A stretch of 64,000 bases of DNA from Diplolepis rosae (lineage: Eukaryota > Arthropoda > Insecta > Hymenoptera > Diplolepididae). A program made the position numbers and the translations under genes. This document shows, in pieces, positions 44,960 to 57,252 of this stretch (position 1 is its first letter; each line of letters opens with the position of its first letter). The notes beneath the pieces were generated by a model. The model was given only the letters and a program-made list of their open reading frames with translations. It was not told the origin of the DNA and made no database searches. The DNA is taken from the NCBI GenBank assembly GCA_030998225.1, contig JAPYXD010000737.1:2790001-2854000 (forward strand), written 5' to 3'.

Positions 44960-46850
44960 ATTTTTTGCATTGAAGCCCTATTGAGAAGAGATATCAGGGT
45001 GCCTCGCCCGACAGGTGATGCCTTCAGTGGCTCACTTGTGAACCCCTCTGACGTGCGATGGTAACATAGCAATCCTCGTTGCCGGTGCCTTTCAAGCTGA
45101 CTAAATAAAATAAGAAGGAAAACGTCCAGAAAAGAAAATTGAATAAAAGGAAGGTTTCAAAGCAGTTATCATACCATCTCTAACAATTTCAAGATTTAAA
45201 ATTTTAAATGTTTAGGCTGGATCCTGTCGTTGTCGGTCCAGGGAAAATATAACGTGATTTACCGTGTTACACTTTATAATTATACTGGGGCGACAAGATA
45301 GAGCTCAGATAGTCATCTATCATTCGCAACAGGTAGTCTGGAACCTTTTTCCGCACCATCGCCTCGATGCAGATGTTCCACCTCGCGGTATTTAACGCAT
45401 TGCGTATGTCAATGCTGATCAACGCGCAGAGTCCCTTACGCTTACCAGTTCCTCTTCGTGCTTTAGTGGCGATGTCCACCACTGCCTGGATGGCGTCCAC
45501 TGTCTCTGGAATGACTCTACTCTTCTCTACTGATGAAGCATCGAGTAGTCACATGCTCCGACCACTTTCCGTCTCGTCGCCTGCACTGTATTTACCAAAG
45601 ACCCAGCATACCTCACACAACCAAGCGCATCTATGAGTTTGGTTTCCTCGAAGTTTTCTCGAAGTTTCTCTTTGCTGAATCGTCTTGTGTTGCAGGTGGG
45701 GCTCCTTCCTTTGTCGCCCCTTCCTTGGTACACAGGGTGACTCCATTCCTATACGCTGAACTCGATGCACAGGAGATCTTGGGTTTCCCTCTTCCTCCCG
45801 AGGTTGAGCTGCAGGAACTTCACTTCCCACCCCTCAACCTCCACAGCTCTGCCAGAAACACCGGGCAAGAACCGCTCCCAGAAACATGGGCGATATCTTT
45901 TTCGCTCTTATTAGCACATGTTAATCACCTTGGGGGAGCCGTACACTCCTTGGCCCTGTGTGTCAAGTCACCACACCTTCGGCAGGCATCTTTCTGCTAG
46001 GGCGAGTGCAGCCACGTGAGACGTGGCCATACCCTTGGCACCTAAAGCACTGGGCAACCTCGGCATGCTTGCGGATGCGTCAATTTACCCGACCAACCCT
46101 TACTTTTCCCAGCAAAGCGTCCATCTCTGCCATATGGACCACTGCAGACCTCACTTCACTCAATCGGATGTGAAGCCTGTATGCCCCATCAAGGTCGGAC
46201 CTGTGCAGCGCCCCGGTGAGTGAAACAACCTCTTCCTCTTTCTCTACAGTCTTGTCAAAGTCCCTAATATCGAGGGACTTTTTCGAGACCAGGGCTTCAA
46301 CCTTTGCCCTAAGTATTGCCTCTTATTCTATGGGAGGCTGGCTCCTGACTTCCGCTACGTAACTGGGCGATGAACTGCCCTTCCCTTTTTTGAAACACTG
46401 TTCCTCGGGGGGAGAAGGTGCTACCCTCTTCTCTTCCTTTGTTAACGATTTCGAGGAAACTCCCAGAGGCGCCGTACGTAGTCTCCGGAGCATCCCCATT
46501 TTCCTGATTATGGGCTGGGCTTCCAGCTTTTTTTGGACTTCTTTTTATCCGTCGAATTCAAACAATGCCTAAATAATTGTACCAGCGCATCGTGCGTAGA
46601 GGAGCGGATAACAATAGTTAGGAACGAGTATACCCTCGGACCGCAGTCCTACCCCAGTTCCCTAAGGCCCAACCTCCGTTAAACCGGTCTCGAAATACAC
46701 GGACGAAGCAGACTCGCTCGGGGCGACACAGACTTCAATATTTGTGTTCAATACGTACTTCCTCTTACAACTTGGGATATACCCGCTTATGGAGCACTCC
46801 TCATTTGACTGGGAAGATGCCCGCTTATAGGGCCCCCTGCATTTTTTCAC
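44960..46850 (-). pseudogene. R1-like non-LTR retrotransposon, endonuclease and most of RT deleted
   Basis: On the reverse strand from high to low coordinates: a possible 5' leader (46.6-46.85 kb); Gag with knuckles CFRCQGYGHVSRGC and CRRCGDLTHRAKEC near 45.95-46.08 kb; and the Gag end HVSGSGSCPVFLAEL near 45.87 kb. Next come TRRFSKEKLRENFEETKLID (45.6-45.7 kb) and the RT motif A region SIDIRNALNTARWNICIEAM (45267-45500). The endonuclease expected between Gag and RT is absent, and RT ends soon after motif A. A separate GC-richer block at 44.96-45.12 kb may be the 3' end. Frameshifts throughout. Confidence 0.8.
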
Positions 46851-47507
46851 CGATTATTATTACTTCATTTATAAATTAAGTACTTGATGCTTTTACAAAT
46901 TGTCACATTGCTTCTTACTGTCAAGTCAAATGAAAAGCGGGAATGGAAATATTTAGAAACGACAAAAATTCTAGAGATATTTTTAATCAAATTGAGTTAA
47001 AAAATTGTCTTAAGTAAAACTGTAGGCAATATGCTCTTTTCCTTGCGTTATAATTTTTCTGAAACAATTTATAAAGCAAAATACCTTTTCTCTCAAGGCT
47101 ATAGAAACCTTACCTTAGTGTATAAGGAAACTTAAAACCTCTCCACGCGATGCGTATATTTAGTGATATGTTTAAGGGTGTGTTCCATGTATACGTTAAA
47201 CCTTGTACTTCCATGTCTCAAGATTAAAAATTCACCGTTTTCATCGGACACTGTCAGGAATCCCATTTTGTCGATGTACGTTTTTATGGTAGAAAGACGA
47301 AGCTCTTTTTCGAAATAATTTTCAAAACATCAAAACTGCCAGAAAAGCATTGAAAAAGTTGAATAGATCTATGAATTCCCAATTTGTTTATAGAAATAAT
47401 CAAATTATCACTAAACGGATCTAAAAAGATAAAAGGGTATGAACATTTTTTTCAAACCCGCCCCTACAAAATTTAATTTGCTTTTGTAGAAAGGAAGTTT
47501 TTGGGCT
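46851..47507. other. unassigned intronic stretch
   Basis: AT-rich, no recognised element. Confidence 0.4.
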
Positions 47508-48833
47508 CCAACCCTTAACACCGAAATGCACCCCTACATGGCCATGAAGAGACGTTTTTCACTAAAATTCATCTTTTTGCAAACTTTATGGTCTGTGAAG
47601 AATCTATAATTTTTGGGCTCTCCGAAAATACCCATATCGATTTTTGGGCTCCAACTCTTAACATTAAAATGCACCCCTGCATGGCCATGTAAATGATCAT
47701 GCTGAGAAAATTTCTGTTAAAGTTGTCCAAAATAATTCTTAATAACAAAAATATGAATCCAGAACCATAATAATATTAATAAAAAGAATTGTAACTTTAT
47801 ACTGAAAGAATTGCATGTGTCATATTTTACATTATAACGTGACATATTTGGGAATAAGTCTGCTTCTATATTGACTCAAAAATGACAGGATTGGCACTCA
47901 TTTTTGTTGCTTTGGCATAGCATCAGTTTCTCCTCATTTCCTTCATTCAAAAGTTATCGTTTGCCTTTCTTCTTTTTTAGTTTTTTTACATTTCTGGTCA
48001 GAGTTCTGTCCCCCCCCCGGAATAGTTCTACAAAAAAGCCCTATAACATTTTTCTCTCAAATCAAAATCCAAAAAGCTATGACACTTCAAAGTTACCTAA
48101 AAATTTTGAAAATCAATTTTTGAAAAGTTCCAAGAGTTCTGGTCAGAGTTCTGTTCCCCTCCGGAATAGTTCTACAAAAAGTCCCATAACATTTTTCTCT
48201 CAGGTCAAAACCTAAAAAGCTATGACACTTTAAAGTTGACCAAAAATTTATAAAATCAAGTGTTCTGTTATGATTTAGTTTTTCCAAAGTAGACTTTATT
48301 CCTAAAAATAATTCTGTTTTATTAATCATGACCTTTTTCTTAAAGAAATTGTGATCATCACAGATATAATTTACCAGTTATACGGAATAGTAATTCAAAG
48401 TTGATCAATTGCAGAGTATTTGCTTCACTTCAGTCCCCTCAGTTTTAATCAACCCCTCATGGAGTGAAAGAAGCTACTTTCAAAAAATCTCAAGTATTTT
48501 TGTTTCATGAACATAACCAAATTTACACATTTTTTATAAAAAAATCTGTTTACGCCAGCTAAACGTTAAGCTGGCACTACACACCATACATTTAATAAAA
48601 TGATTGAGCCAATTTATTTATGTTCCATAATTTAAGGCTTATTTAAGGCTCTGGAAATATCATGTACCGGAAGTCGTAACATTATTTTTTCCAACATATG
48701 TGTTGTGCTAGCTTAACGTTATGAAATATTTGAAAATCAATAGAGCAAACTGATTAAGGCAATTCATTCTCATATCATAATTTAAGGATGTCCGATCAGC
48801 TGGCACCTCCACAATGGAATAGAACTATTTATT

Positions 48834-49361
48834 TTATGTGCCTCCGGGGCGTAAACTCGTTTGAACGCTACGGTTGAGAGTAGCGTAATGTTGTGTAAAT
48901 ATTACGATACAGAGGAATGTAATGTAAAAATTGAACTACGCATGCGCCTATTACGATACAGCGGAGCGTAATCTTCTTCTTCTTCTTCTTCTTCTTCGTA
49001 CAGAGTTGGCACCATACTGACAAAGCCTTGTACATTTGAACTGCGCATGCGTCTATTACAATACGCTACTACTACACAAGATCGAGAAAATCAAAATAGC
49101 CGGAAGTATTCGCGAAATGTCAAGTGAGATGGGCGATAATCACGGCAATTTCGACCTTTTCAGATTGAATTCGAGTGTACGCATAAAAACTCGTATTTGC
49201 GCCGACGTCACATAAAATAGAATATGTGCCAATGCACACAATCCGGGTAATTACGAGACTCGCTTGAAATACTCGCAGGACTGATCGCGCCTCGGCTTCG
49301 ATCTCCTGAAAGCATTGTCGCTCGTCACGAAATAACCCTCATTATGCGCCTAGGCACATAA
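48834..49361. mobile_element. MITE family N, copy 2
   Basis: Ends TTATGTGCCTCCGG and GGCACATAA. It shares its interior with 5847-6110 and has an extra central part that includes a (TTC)n run at 48970-48997. Confidence 0.75.
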
Positions 49362-51317
49362 TATACTATTGTGCCACATTTTTGGGCGGTAATGCCGATT
49401 TTTGGGCTCTTGTATTTTTCTCAAAAATTCAAATTTCAGGTGGAGGTGTTGATTGCAGTATCAGCTAGCACCTCCAGTAAATAAAAACCTTAAAGTTCAA
49501 AAAATTAACTATACCCGAATTTTGGAATATTTTTGGACTCTTGAAATAACCCCTGCATGGTCATGTAGAGACGTCTTTAAACAAAAATCATCTTTTTGCA
49601 AACTTTATGGTCTAGGAATACTCTGATTTTTGGGCTCTTCGAAAATGTCTATATCGATTTTCGGGCTCGTTTAACATCAAATCGCACATCTGCATGGCCA
49701 TGCAGAGATAACTTTGAATAAAAATTATCTTTTTGAAAACTTTATCGTTGTTTTCGGAAATTGGTTTTAGGTTATTGCCACAGACCAAAAAAACCCAAAA
49801 TTCTGATGCAGTTTATTTTTAATTTATTCAAATTTTTGTTTGGCTGAGGTGCTGGCTAGATTCAAGCTAGCACCTCCACACGAAATTTTATTTTTCTGGA
49901 GAGAGTATTGGAGCCCAAAAAAAGCCTAAAATTTTAATGTCCGAAAAGCTGGCACCACCATTTTTAATTTAAAAAGAAATAAAAGTTTTGCTAAATTGTG
50001 CTGAATTTGTGCTACATTGTGCCACATTGTGCCAGAAAATATTTTTCGAAAAAATAAAAACTAGAGCTAAAATATCCAATAGGCGATTTTTTTACTAACG
50101 CCGCTATTTTAGTTTTTCGAGATAAAAAAGTTGTGCTAGGTAGCCCTTAACATGTGAAAGAACGTGTCGTAAACGAAATTTCGATATCACAAACCGTTTT
50201 TGAGAAAAATAAAATGTTGAAAAATGTAAATTTCGAAAAAATAAATGTTGTGCTGAGTTGTGATAGGCGAGCACAATAAATGTCTCGCTGAACTATTTTG
50301 TCTCGGATGTTTATTTTCCAAAATAAGTTCATTTTTATGAACTTGGGGATTTGTTTGGACATATCATTTTCATATATGTGAATTTCGGAAAAGTCAAAGT
50401 TGTACTTTCATGAACTTGTAAATTAGTTTAAATACTAAATTTTTGAAAATTTTTAGGAATATTTGGTGATATTTATTTTCCAACTAAGTATACAGGGTTC
50501 GACATTGTTCAGTTTTTGTTATAAATTATTTTTGAGTTTTGTTCCCAAAAGTTAAATCGAAACTGAACTTTGAAGTTATTTTTTATGTATTCAAACATCA
50601 GTTTTCATTTAGCATCAGTACTTACCCATCACACCTGTAAAATAATCGATGCCCAAGGACTTTTTGGATTTTGACCTGAGAGAAAAGTGTTATAAGGATT
50701 TTTTGTAGAACTATTCCGGGGGGGGAACAGAACTCTGACCAGAACTCTTGGAACTTTTCAAAAATTGATTTTCAAAATTTTGGGTCAACTTTAAAGTCCC
50801 ACAACTTTTTGGGAATAAAAATTTTCAAAATTTAAGTTACACAGAACTCTAGAACTCTTGGAGTACTACAGAAATATATCGATAAAAAGTGAATATGTAA
50901 AAAGTGGGGGGCTGGAATTTTTTTTTTTGAAAGTTCACTGTGCCCGGAAATTCACGGAACTATTCTCGAAAAGCGTCAGGAACTCTAGAACTATGTTAAA
51001 TCTTCCCAGAACTCTGAAAAAATTGAAATTTTTCGAAAGTGGGGGGGAGCGTGAACTTAGCCCCCCATTTTGAAAATCTGATTTTTGAGGCATGTAAACC
51101 CCGGAACTATTTTTAAAAACTATCAGGAACTCTAGAACAATTCTAAAGGAGCTCAGAACTCTAAAAAAAAGTTGTTTTTTTAATAGTGTGGGTACAGCTT
51201 CGGAGGCATGAATCTAAACTATAAAAGAATCGAGCGCATGCCATTATTGTTAATGTCCTATGCTGTCAAAGCATTGTTCCTTGCAAAAATATCTCACCCT
51301 TCCTGGTGATTTCAAGG

Positions 51318-51871
51318 GTTGAAGCCCAAAAATCGAAAAAGACACATTTGAAGAGCCCAAAAATCATAGAGTCCTAATAGACCATAAAGTTTGTAAAAAG
51401 ATCAATTTTAGTGAAAGTCGTCTCTACATGGCCATGTAGGGGTGCATTTCGGTGTTAAGGGTTGGAGCCCAAAAATCGATATGGACATATTTGAAGAGCC
51501 CAAAAATCATAGAGTCTTCCTAGACCATAAATTTTGTTGAAAGATCAATTTTAGTGAAAGTCGTCTCCACATGGCCATGTAGGGGTGCATTTCGGTGTTA
51601 AGGGTTGGAGCCCAAAAATCGATATGGACATATTTGAAGAGCCCAAAAATCATAGAGTCTTCCAAGACCATAAAGTTTGCAAAAAGATGAATTTTAGTCA
51701 AAGTCGTCTCTACATGGCCATTTAGGGGTGCATTTCGGTGTTAAGGGTTGGAGCCCAAAAATCGATATGGTCATATTTGAAGAGCCCAAAAATCATAGAG
51801 TCTTCCTAGACCATAAAGTTTGTAGAAAGATCAATTTTAGTGAAATTCGTCTCTACATGGCCATGTAGGGG
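51318..51871. repeat. 143-bp tandem repeat, almost four units
   Basis: GGTGCATTTCGGTGTTAAGG recurs at about 51441, 51584 and 51727, an exact 143-bp period, with few differences between units. Forms the right arm of the foldback composite. Confidence 0.9.
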
Positions 51872-52160
51872 TTTTATCTTTTCTTAAATGGCGGAAAACT
51901 ATGGGAATTTGGAAAAATACGCGTTTTTCATGACATTTCTAAGATAATTGGATAATACACGGAATTTCATTGATCAAACTGTCAAATTTTGATTGATAAA
52001 TTATGTACAGACCTCTTCTAATATATGTAATTACCTGATTAATGGCGGATTCAATATGGCGCTTGGAGAACTTGGGAAATACCGAGTTTTTTCAAGATTA
52101 TCGTTGATGAAACATTCTCCAACGCTTGAGTTTCAGAGTAGCAAAGTTATAGGAAATATA

Positions 52161-53345
52161 TTGGATCTATACCTTAATTCGTGCGGTTTGCTAAGAGATG
52201 GCGTAACTGGATTATTATTCCATCGTTTCAATATTCCGAACATGCGTTGGAAAGCTACTGTCATTGTGCGTCTTTTTAAGTATATGTCATTCATTTGAAG
52301 CGTAAACAACAATAATTTTTTTTCACTCAAATATGTCGAACTTTGTGCCTGAAGAAGTGTTTTTGCGGGGAGTTCTTCTTCATTACTTTAATATGAAGAA
52401 AATTGCTGCCGAAAGTCATCGTATTTTGGGTTTATGGTGAACATACTCTAGTTGAGCGAACGTGCCAAAAGTGGTTTGCACGATTTAAAAGTGGTGATTT
52501 TGGCTTGGAAGGCGAAGAACGTCCTGGGCAGACAAAAAAGTTTGAAGATGAAGAACTGGAAGCATTACTCGATTAAGATTGCTCCATATCCATATGAACT
52601 CAAGTCGAGAGACGTTGAAAGGCGGTTTTGCATGTACGAAATGCTGCTGGAACGCCACAAAAAGAAGTCATTTTTGCATCGGATTATTACTGGTGATGAA
52701 AAATGGATCCATTACGACAACCCCAAGCGCAAAAAATCATATGTGAAACCCGGCCAACCAGCCAAATCAACGGCAAAGCCGAATATCCATGACGCAAAGG
52801 TAATGCTCTGTATTTGGTCGGATTAGAAGGGTGTGTTGTATTATGAGCTGCTAAAACTGGGTGAAACTATCAATGGAGAACGCTACTGAACACAATTAAT
52901 CAGTTTGAAGAGGGCAATAGCCGAAAAACGCCCGGAAATACGCGACCAGACACGAGGCAATAATTTTCTATCATGACAACGCTCGGCCTCATGTTGCTAT
53001 TCCGGTTAAGAACTATTTGGAAAACAGTGGATGGGAAGTTTTACCCCATCCGCCTTATAGCCCAGACCTTGCCCTTTCTGACCACCATTTGTTCCGGTCG
53101 ATGCAGAACGCCCTCACTGGAATACGGTTCACATCAGAACAGTGTATCAAAAATTGGTTTGATTCATTCTTGGCCGGCAAGCCAGCGCAGTTCTTTTGGG
53201 ATGGAATCCACAAATTGCCAGAAAGATGGGAAAAATGCATAGCTTCAGATGGGCAATATTTTGAATAATACTATTTTACATGTTTTTCTTGAATAAACGT
53301 TCAAATTTTGAAAAAAAAACCGCACGAATTAAGTTATAGATCCAT
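52161..53345 (+). mobile_element. mariner element 3, degraded
   Basis: 29-bp terminal inverted repeats (GGATCTATAACTTAATTCGT type, two mismatches) at 52161-52189 and 53317-53345, with TA flanks at 52159-52160 and 53346-53347. 1185 bp, so closer to full length than mariners 1 and 2. Confidence 0.9.
52333..53268 (+). pseudogene. mariner 3 transposase with frameshifts and a deletion
   Basis: Reads MSNFVPEEVFLRGVLLHYF, then a +1 shift before YGEHTLVERTCQKWFARFKS, and on to KKFEDEELEALLD and a stop. A deletion then joins this to PYELKSRDVERR. The first catalytic Asp survives in ITGDEKWIHYDNPKRKK. After further stops, HDNARPHVA (second Asp) and [12 protein letters not shown] (third Asp) follow, ending [20 protein letters not shown]. 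All three acidic residues are present but split across frames. Confidence 0.88.
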
Positions 53346-54003
53346 TAAAAGTACGTAGAATTTAAAAAATTATAAAAAAATGGACAAAAATATACAAATA
53401 AAAGACATAAAATTTTAAGAACTACAAAAAATTAAGAAAAAATCTAAAAAAGAGACTCTTGACCGCCCACTTTCACGTGGTAAGAGTTGGGAAACGTTTA
53501 TAAAAAACGGCGAACGGGTGATATAATTCTGTTTAATAATTTTTTTGTATGTTTTTCAAAGTAAATTATCGTTTATGGTAAGAAAGCTAAAGCAAACAGC
53601 AGATCGTGAAATATAAATTCAGAAATTTAAAAAAAATTTCCGCTGAATCAGCGCTCTCAATCAAAATTGGCTAGACATTTTTTATCACAAATTTTACATA
53701 AAATACGAAAATATTTTTTTCATTAGCATATTATTAAATCTTCAATATTCGTACCGCCATATTGGATCATCCATTTTGAATTTTCTAACACTGTCACCGG
53801 ATTTTCATATAATGTGCCAAGAAACATAGGAAAATTGAATCTAATAAAGGTTCAGGAATTTTCTTCAACGATAATCTTGAAAAAACTCGGTATTTCCAAA
53901 GTTCACCAAGCGCCATATTGAATCCGCCATTAATCAGGTAATTACATATATTAGAAGAGGTCTGTACATAATTTATCAATCAAAATTTGACAGTTTGATC
54001 AAT

Positions 54004-54539
54004 ACAATTTTAACATAAATTGGCTTTGATTATGGATTAAAGTTCACAAAAGATTTGGTCTGAAAAATATTTTTTACGGGAGTAATTGTGGTGGAATGGA
54101 AAAATTCTTTTCGTCAAAAACGGCTTAACAGATTTTCTTGTTTTAAATATATGTTGCTAAGGTAATTAGGACAATTAAAAAAAAACATTAAGAATAAATT
54201 TTGTAAAATAGAAGGTGACAAAAAATTGTGCAAATTTTGAAATTTATTTTATTTCGCTATGCTTTTCTTCGAATAACATCACAATTTTGTTGTTGTAAAA
54301 TACCTGTATTCTGATTAGCAATAGCAATATTTTTCGTAGCGATCAAAACATTGGATCATAGTTAACAAAAATAAAGACATTATTTTAGCCCCTATTAGCC
54401 CCTTTTTGCCTCTTTTCCGGTAATACCAGTTTTGCTTTAATCGGTTGATACATAGCAAAGTTATTACAGTTATCTCAAAACAACTTTTTTGTCGATGTTG
54501 AAATACTATCGGAACAGACAATTACTAACGCATATTATC
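54004..54539. other. unassigned intronic stretch
   Basis: AT-rich, no recognised element. Confidence 0.4.
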
Positions 54540-54862
54540 TTGAAGTTTTGAAATGTCTGATGGCCTGAATCCGTTGTATTCGACCCGAATATCATATCAT
54601 CCGTCGTATTCACCTGATTTGGCCCCGTGCGATTTCTCTCTATTTTAAAAATTGAAATGGGAGTTCAAAGGATGTTTTTTCAATGAAAACTCATTTGAAT
54701 CACTTTTGAATCGCTGTAACAAGTGTATTGACATTGAAGGAGAATATATTGAATACAAAAATCGAAAAATATTCAGATATCTTATTTCAATGATGTTTTC
54801 CACGGCCAATCTCGAAACTCATTTGTTGCATTGTGTATATATATTTCATCTTATGGTCTAAT
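54540..54862 (+). pseudogene. mariner/Tc1-like transposase C-terminal fragment
   Basis: PSYSPDLAPCDFSLF contains the third catalytic Asp block of mariner-type transposases. A stop precedes KLKWEFKGCFF, and NRCNKCIDIEGEYIEY resembles the family's extreme C-terminus. The N-terminal and first catalytic parts are absent. It belongs to another subfamily than mariners 1-3. Confidence 0.7.
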
Positions 54863-54914
54863 AAAGTGAAAATTATTTCAGTAAAATCGAAACCTTTTAT
54901 CGGTTACACACACA

Positions 54915-55009
54915 TATGTGACTTGGAATGAGAAAAGGGACCTCTATACTTCGAAAAATCGAATTTGGGTTTCGAACGATAGGTCCCTTTTCTCATTCTA
55001 AGTCACATA
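54915..55009. repeat. 95-nt hairpin with 29-bp stem
   Basis: TATGTGACTTGGAATGAGAA then AAGGGACCT pairs with its inverse at 54981-55009, with a single G:T change. A further TTCGAA pair lies in the loop. Could be a tiny MITE or a pre-miRNA-like transcript within the Dp intron. Confidence 0.75.
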
Positions 55010-55597
55010 TACTATTTCTGCCATGCACACTATATACAATATTTACACTATATATACTCTTCAGAATGTCGCCGTAAAACTAATCTTCATCGCTATCATC
55101 CGCTATCTGGTTTGGGCCCAGATAGAACCAAGATTGTTCTTTTGAATCACTATCCATTCCTCAAACGATTAATTAAACGATTAATCGTTTAAACAATCTC
55201 TTTTACTTACCCAGCTAACTAAGGCAATACTGTGGATCCAGCCAAACAAGGCGAGGTTCGGACGATCGTGAGTGATCTGATGACGAAGTTAGGGATTTGT
55301 TTAATAAAACCTACTGTATTAGGTAGACCCCTGTTTTTAAAAGTATCATCCACTGTACGACCAAGTGTTTCGAAGAACATGGAGCAATCAAAAATCTTGC
55401 ACGACAGGTCGGCTGGCGTCCACGACGTCAGAATTCGCAAGGCCTCCCAATTGCATGCAATTTCAGTTGTGTCCGTTCATAAAATCGCCCCCATAACATA
55501 GTCTTTTCAAATGAGACAAGATTTTTCTTGAATTTTGGAATCAACAGATACGATTGCAGATACTAGAGTGACGAAAATTTTCATTGGATGCTAGATA
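55010..55597. other. unassigned, overlapping frames on both strands
   Basis: Frames of 73 (reverse) and 89 residues (forward) cover 55219-55501, but neither shows a domain I recognise. This may be the 5' part of the transposase relic that follows. Confidence 0.35.
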
Positions 55598-56022
55598 TAC
55601 ATACTGAATATCTACAAAAACTGAATGTTTGTGTAGGTCTTTTAAATGACGATATAATTTAACCAATCTTAATAGAAGGCGATCTGAGTGCTGAAAAGTA
55701 TAAGGCTATGTTGCGAGAAAACATAGTGCTTACTTGGAAACTCAATTCCTTCGTCGATGGATTGGTAGAAGAGGGTCATTTGAATGGATAGCTCGATCCC
55801 CAGTTTTAAAACTCTGGGATTAATTACCTTTTGTGGGGATACTTAATAAATCAAGGTCTACAAGACTAAACCAGAAAACTTGTAGGCACTGAAAAATCGA
55901 ATACTTGAAGAAGCTAATTTAGTTGATGGGAAAATGATTAGGAAAGCTGTGTCCAACTTCTGCGAATCGATTACAAATTGCCAGACTGTTAATGGTGTTC
56001 ACTTCAAACATTTATTTTAATC
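55598..56022 (+). pseudogene. IS630/Tc1-type transposase relic
   Basis: LNVCVGLLNDDII-stop-PILIEGDLSAEKYKAML matches the block NVWVGILNDILIGPFFIDGN in the element at 62.2-62.5 kb. Further on, WDYLLWGYLINQG-like sequence and ILEEANLVDGKMIRKAVSNF then NGVHFKHLF fit the C-terminus of the same family. Stops and shifts occur throughout. Confidence 0.65.
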
Positions 56023-56072
56023 TCTGCACCATCAGCCATCTAGCTTTAATTGCGTAAATCATGGACCGATCA

Positions 56073-56206
56073 TGCCTTAGTTGGCTGGATTCCTAGTCTT
56101 GCCTTAGTTTACCGGACCCTTAATCTCGTTTTAGTTTGCTGGGTCGTGCCTCGGTCTTGCTTTAGATGTCTGGATTCATAGTCTTTTTTTACTTTGCTGG
56201 ATGAAT
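56073..56206. repeat. degenerate minisatellite of about 27 bp
   Basis: Four to five diverged units of the form GCYTTAGTTTGCTGGATYC followed by TAGTCTT. Confidence 0.6.
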
Positions 56207-57019
56207 AAAAACCATTTTTTCAACGATTAATCATTTCAGGAACGAATATTCATCCAAGAGAACAATCTTGGCTTCATTTGAGTACATTAGTTCATATAAA
56301 ATATAGCTTTTTACATAAATAACAATGAAAAAAAGTTTGCTTGTTTTTAATTGGTCACCGAAAAATATATAATTTCCTTTCTTCAGAAAAAGGGAAAATC
56401 GGCTTTATGTGAATAGAATAATAGTAGCTAATATATATTTTAATTTAAGTATAAGACACAATTTATTGCACGCCCGAGATATCTATATTAGAGATATTCG
56501 CAAGGGTCAGCTCAACCGTGGTGGAATGTAAAACTCTTATCCTGTAGGAACCGCCAGAACCGGAGTAGTATATTACGTTCAAAATAAATCTTGAATAAAA
56601 ATCCTGAAGGCTTTCAATTGGGAACAATTGATAGCATCATATTTATTATATTAATTGAATTTATGATATTATTTTGTTATTAACTAGTCGCACTGAGTAT
56701 CACTATGTCTGACTTTTTACATTTGTTTATACATTTTGTTGACATAAAAAAGATTATAGGTTTTAGAATTAAAAAATTTCAAATCAATATTTCTGCTCTT
56801 TGCTCTGGGATTCAAAATCACTGCTATACTTTATAACATCTGGAGGGGCAAATAAAGATGTCACAGTCCATTACGCAATGAAAAGACGGAATTTGAAATG
56901 ATAGAGGGAATAAATCGTATAATTTTTAGATGCCACTCGATATTGTATCAACTTTTTTTTTATATTTCACATGCTTAAATATAATTGAATTTATAATAAC
57001 AATATTCATATTCCAATAG

Positions 57020-57177
57020 AGCGATATAAAACAAGCAATAGCATCTCAGCAGCAGCAGCAGGCTAACAATCAACAAATTGTTAAAGATTCATCAGGAAAA
57101 ACATTTATCAGCCCAATTTTGGACCACAGCGGGGCACGAAAGCGCCATGATACAGACAGTGGAGATTTCATTCCAGA
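57020..57177 (+). CDS. Dp: Dp, exon before the DNA-binding domain
   Basis: The acceptor TTCCAATAG precedes AGC. The exon encodes SDIKQAIASQQQQQANNQQI, then VKDSSGKTFISPILDHSGAR and KRHDTDSGDFIP plus two bases, ending at donor GTAATA. It is phase 0 in and phase 2 out. A Gln-rich run and a basic KR near its end precede the conserved domain. It joins the next exon over a 75-bp intron as FIP-D-KRRKTEK, which leads into the Dp signature. Conserved position and phase make this firm. Confidence 0.88.
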
Positions 57178-57252
57178 GTAATATATCTTTATAATTTACG
57201 TTGTGCTGACTTAATTTCTTGGGAAATAAAAGTTACAAATTTGATATTTTAG

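Larger units (their letters stand above)
47508..51871. mobile_element. foldback composite with tandem-repeat arms
   Basis: The left arm (47508-47692) and right arm (51318-51871) are inverted relative to each other. Both are built of a 143-bp unit containing TTTTTGGGCTCC, TACATGGCCATG and GACCATAAAGTTTG. A second repeat with GGTCAGAGTTCTGT and GGAATAGTTCTACAAAAA is doubled at 47998-48245 and inverted at 50655-50790. A middle block at 49547-49715 repeats the left-arm orientation. This arrangement recalls Foldback-type elements, whose long ends are tandem arrays. No transposase was seen. MITE N copy 2 lies inside. Confidence 0.6.
51970..54003. mobile_element. element K: inverted repeat of about 135 bp, mariner 3 inside
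   Basis: 51970-52108 and 53866-54003 are inverted copies: TTGATCAAACTGTCAAATTT, then AATGGCGGATTCAATATGGC and ACCGAGTTTTTTCAAGATTA. The interior between the arms is mostly mariner 3 plus about 0.5 kb of unassigned AT-rich DNA. Confidence 0.75.

Noticed and set aside
45533..46000. 155-residue forward frame
   Set aside because: Antisense shadow of the R1-like Gag and ORF2 on the reverse strand.
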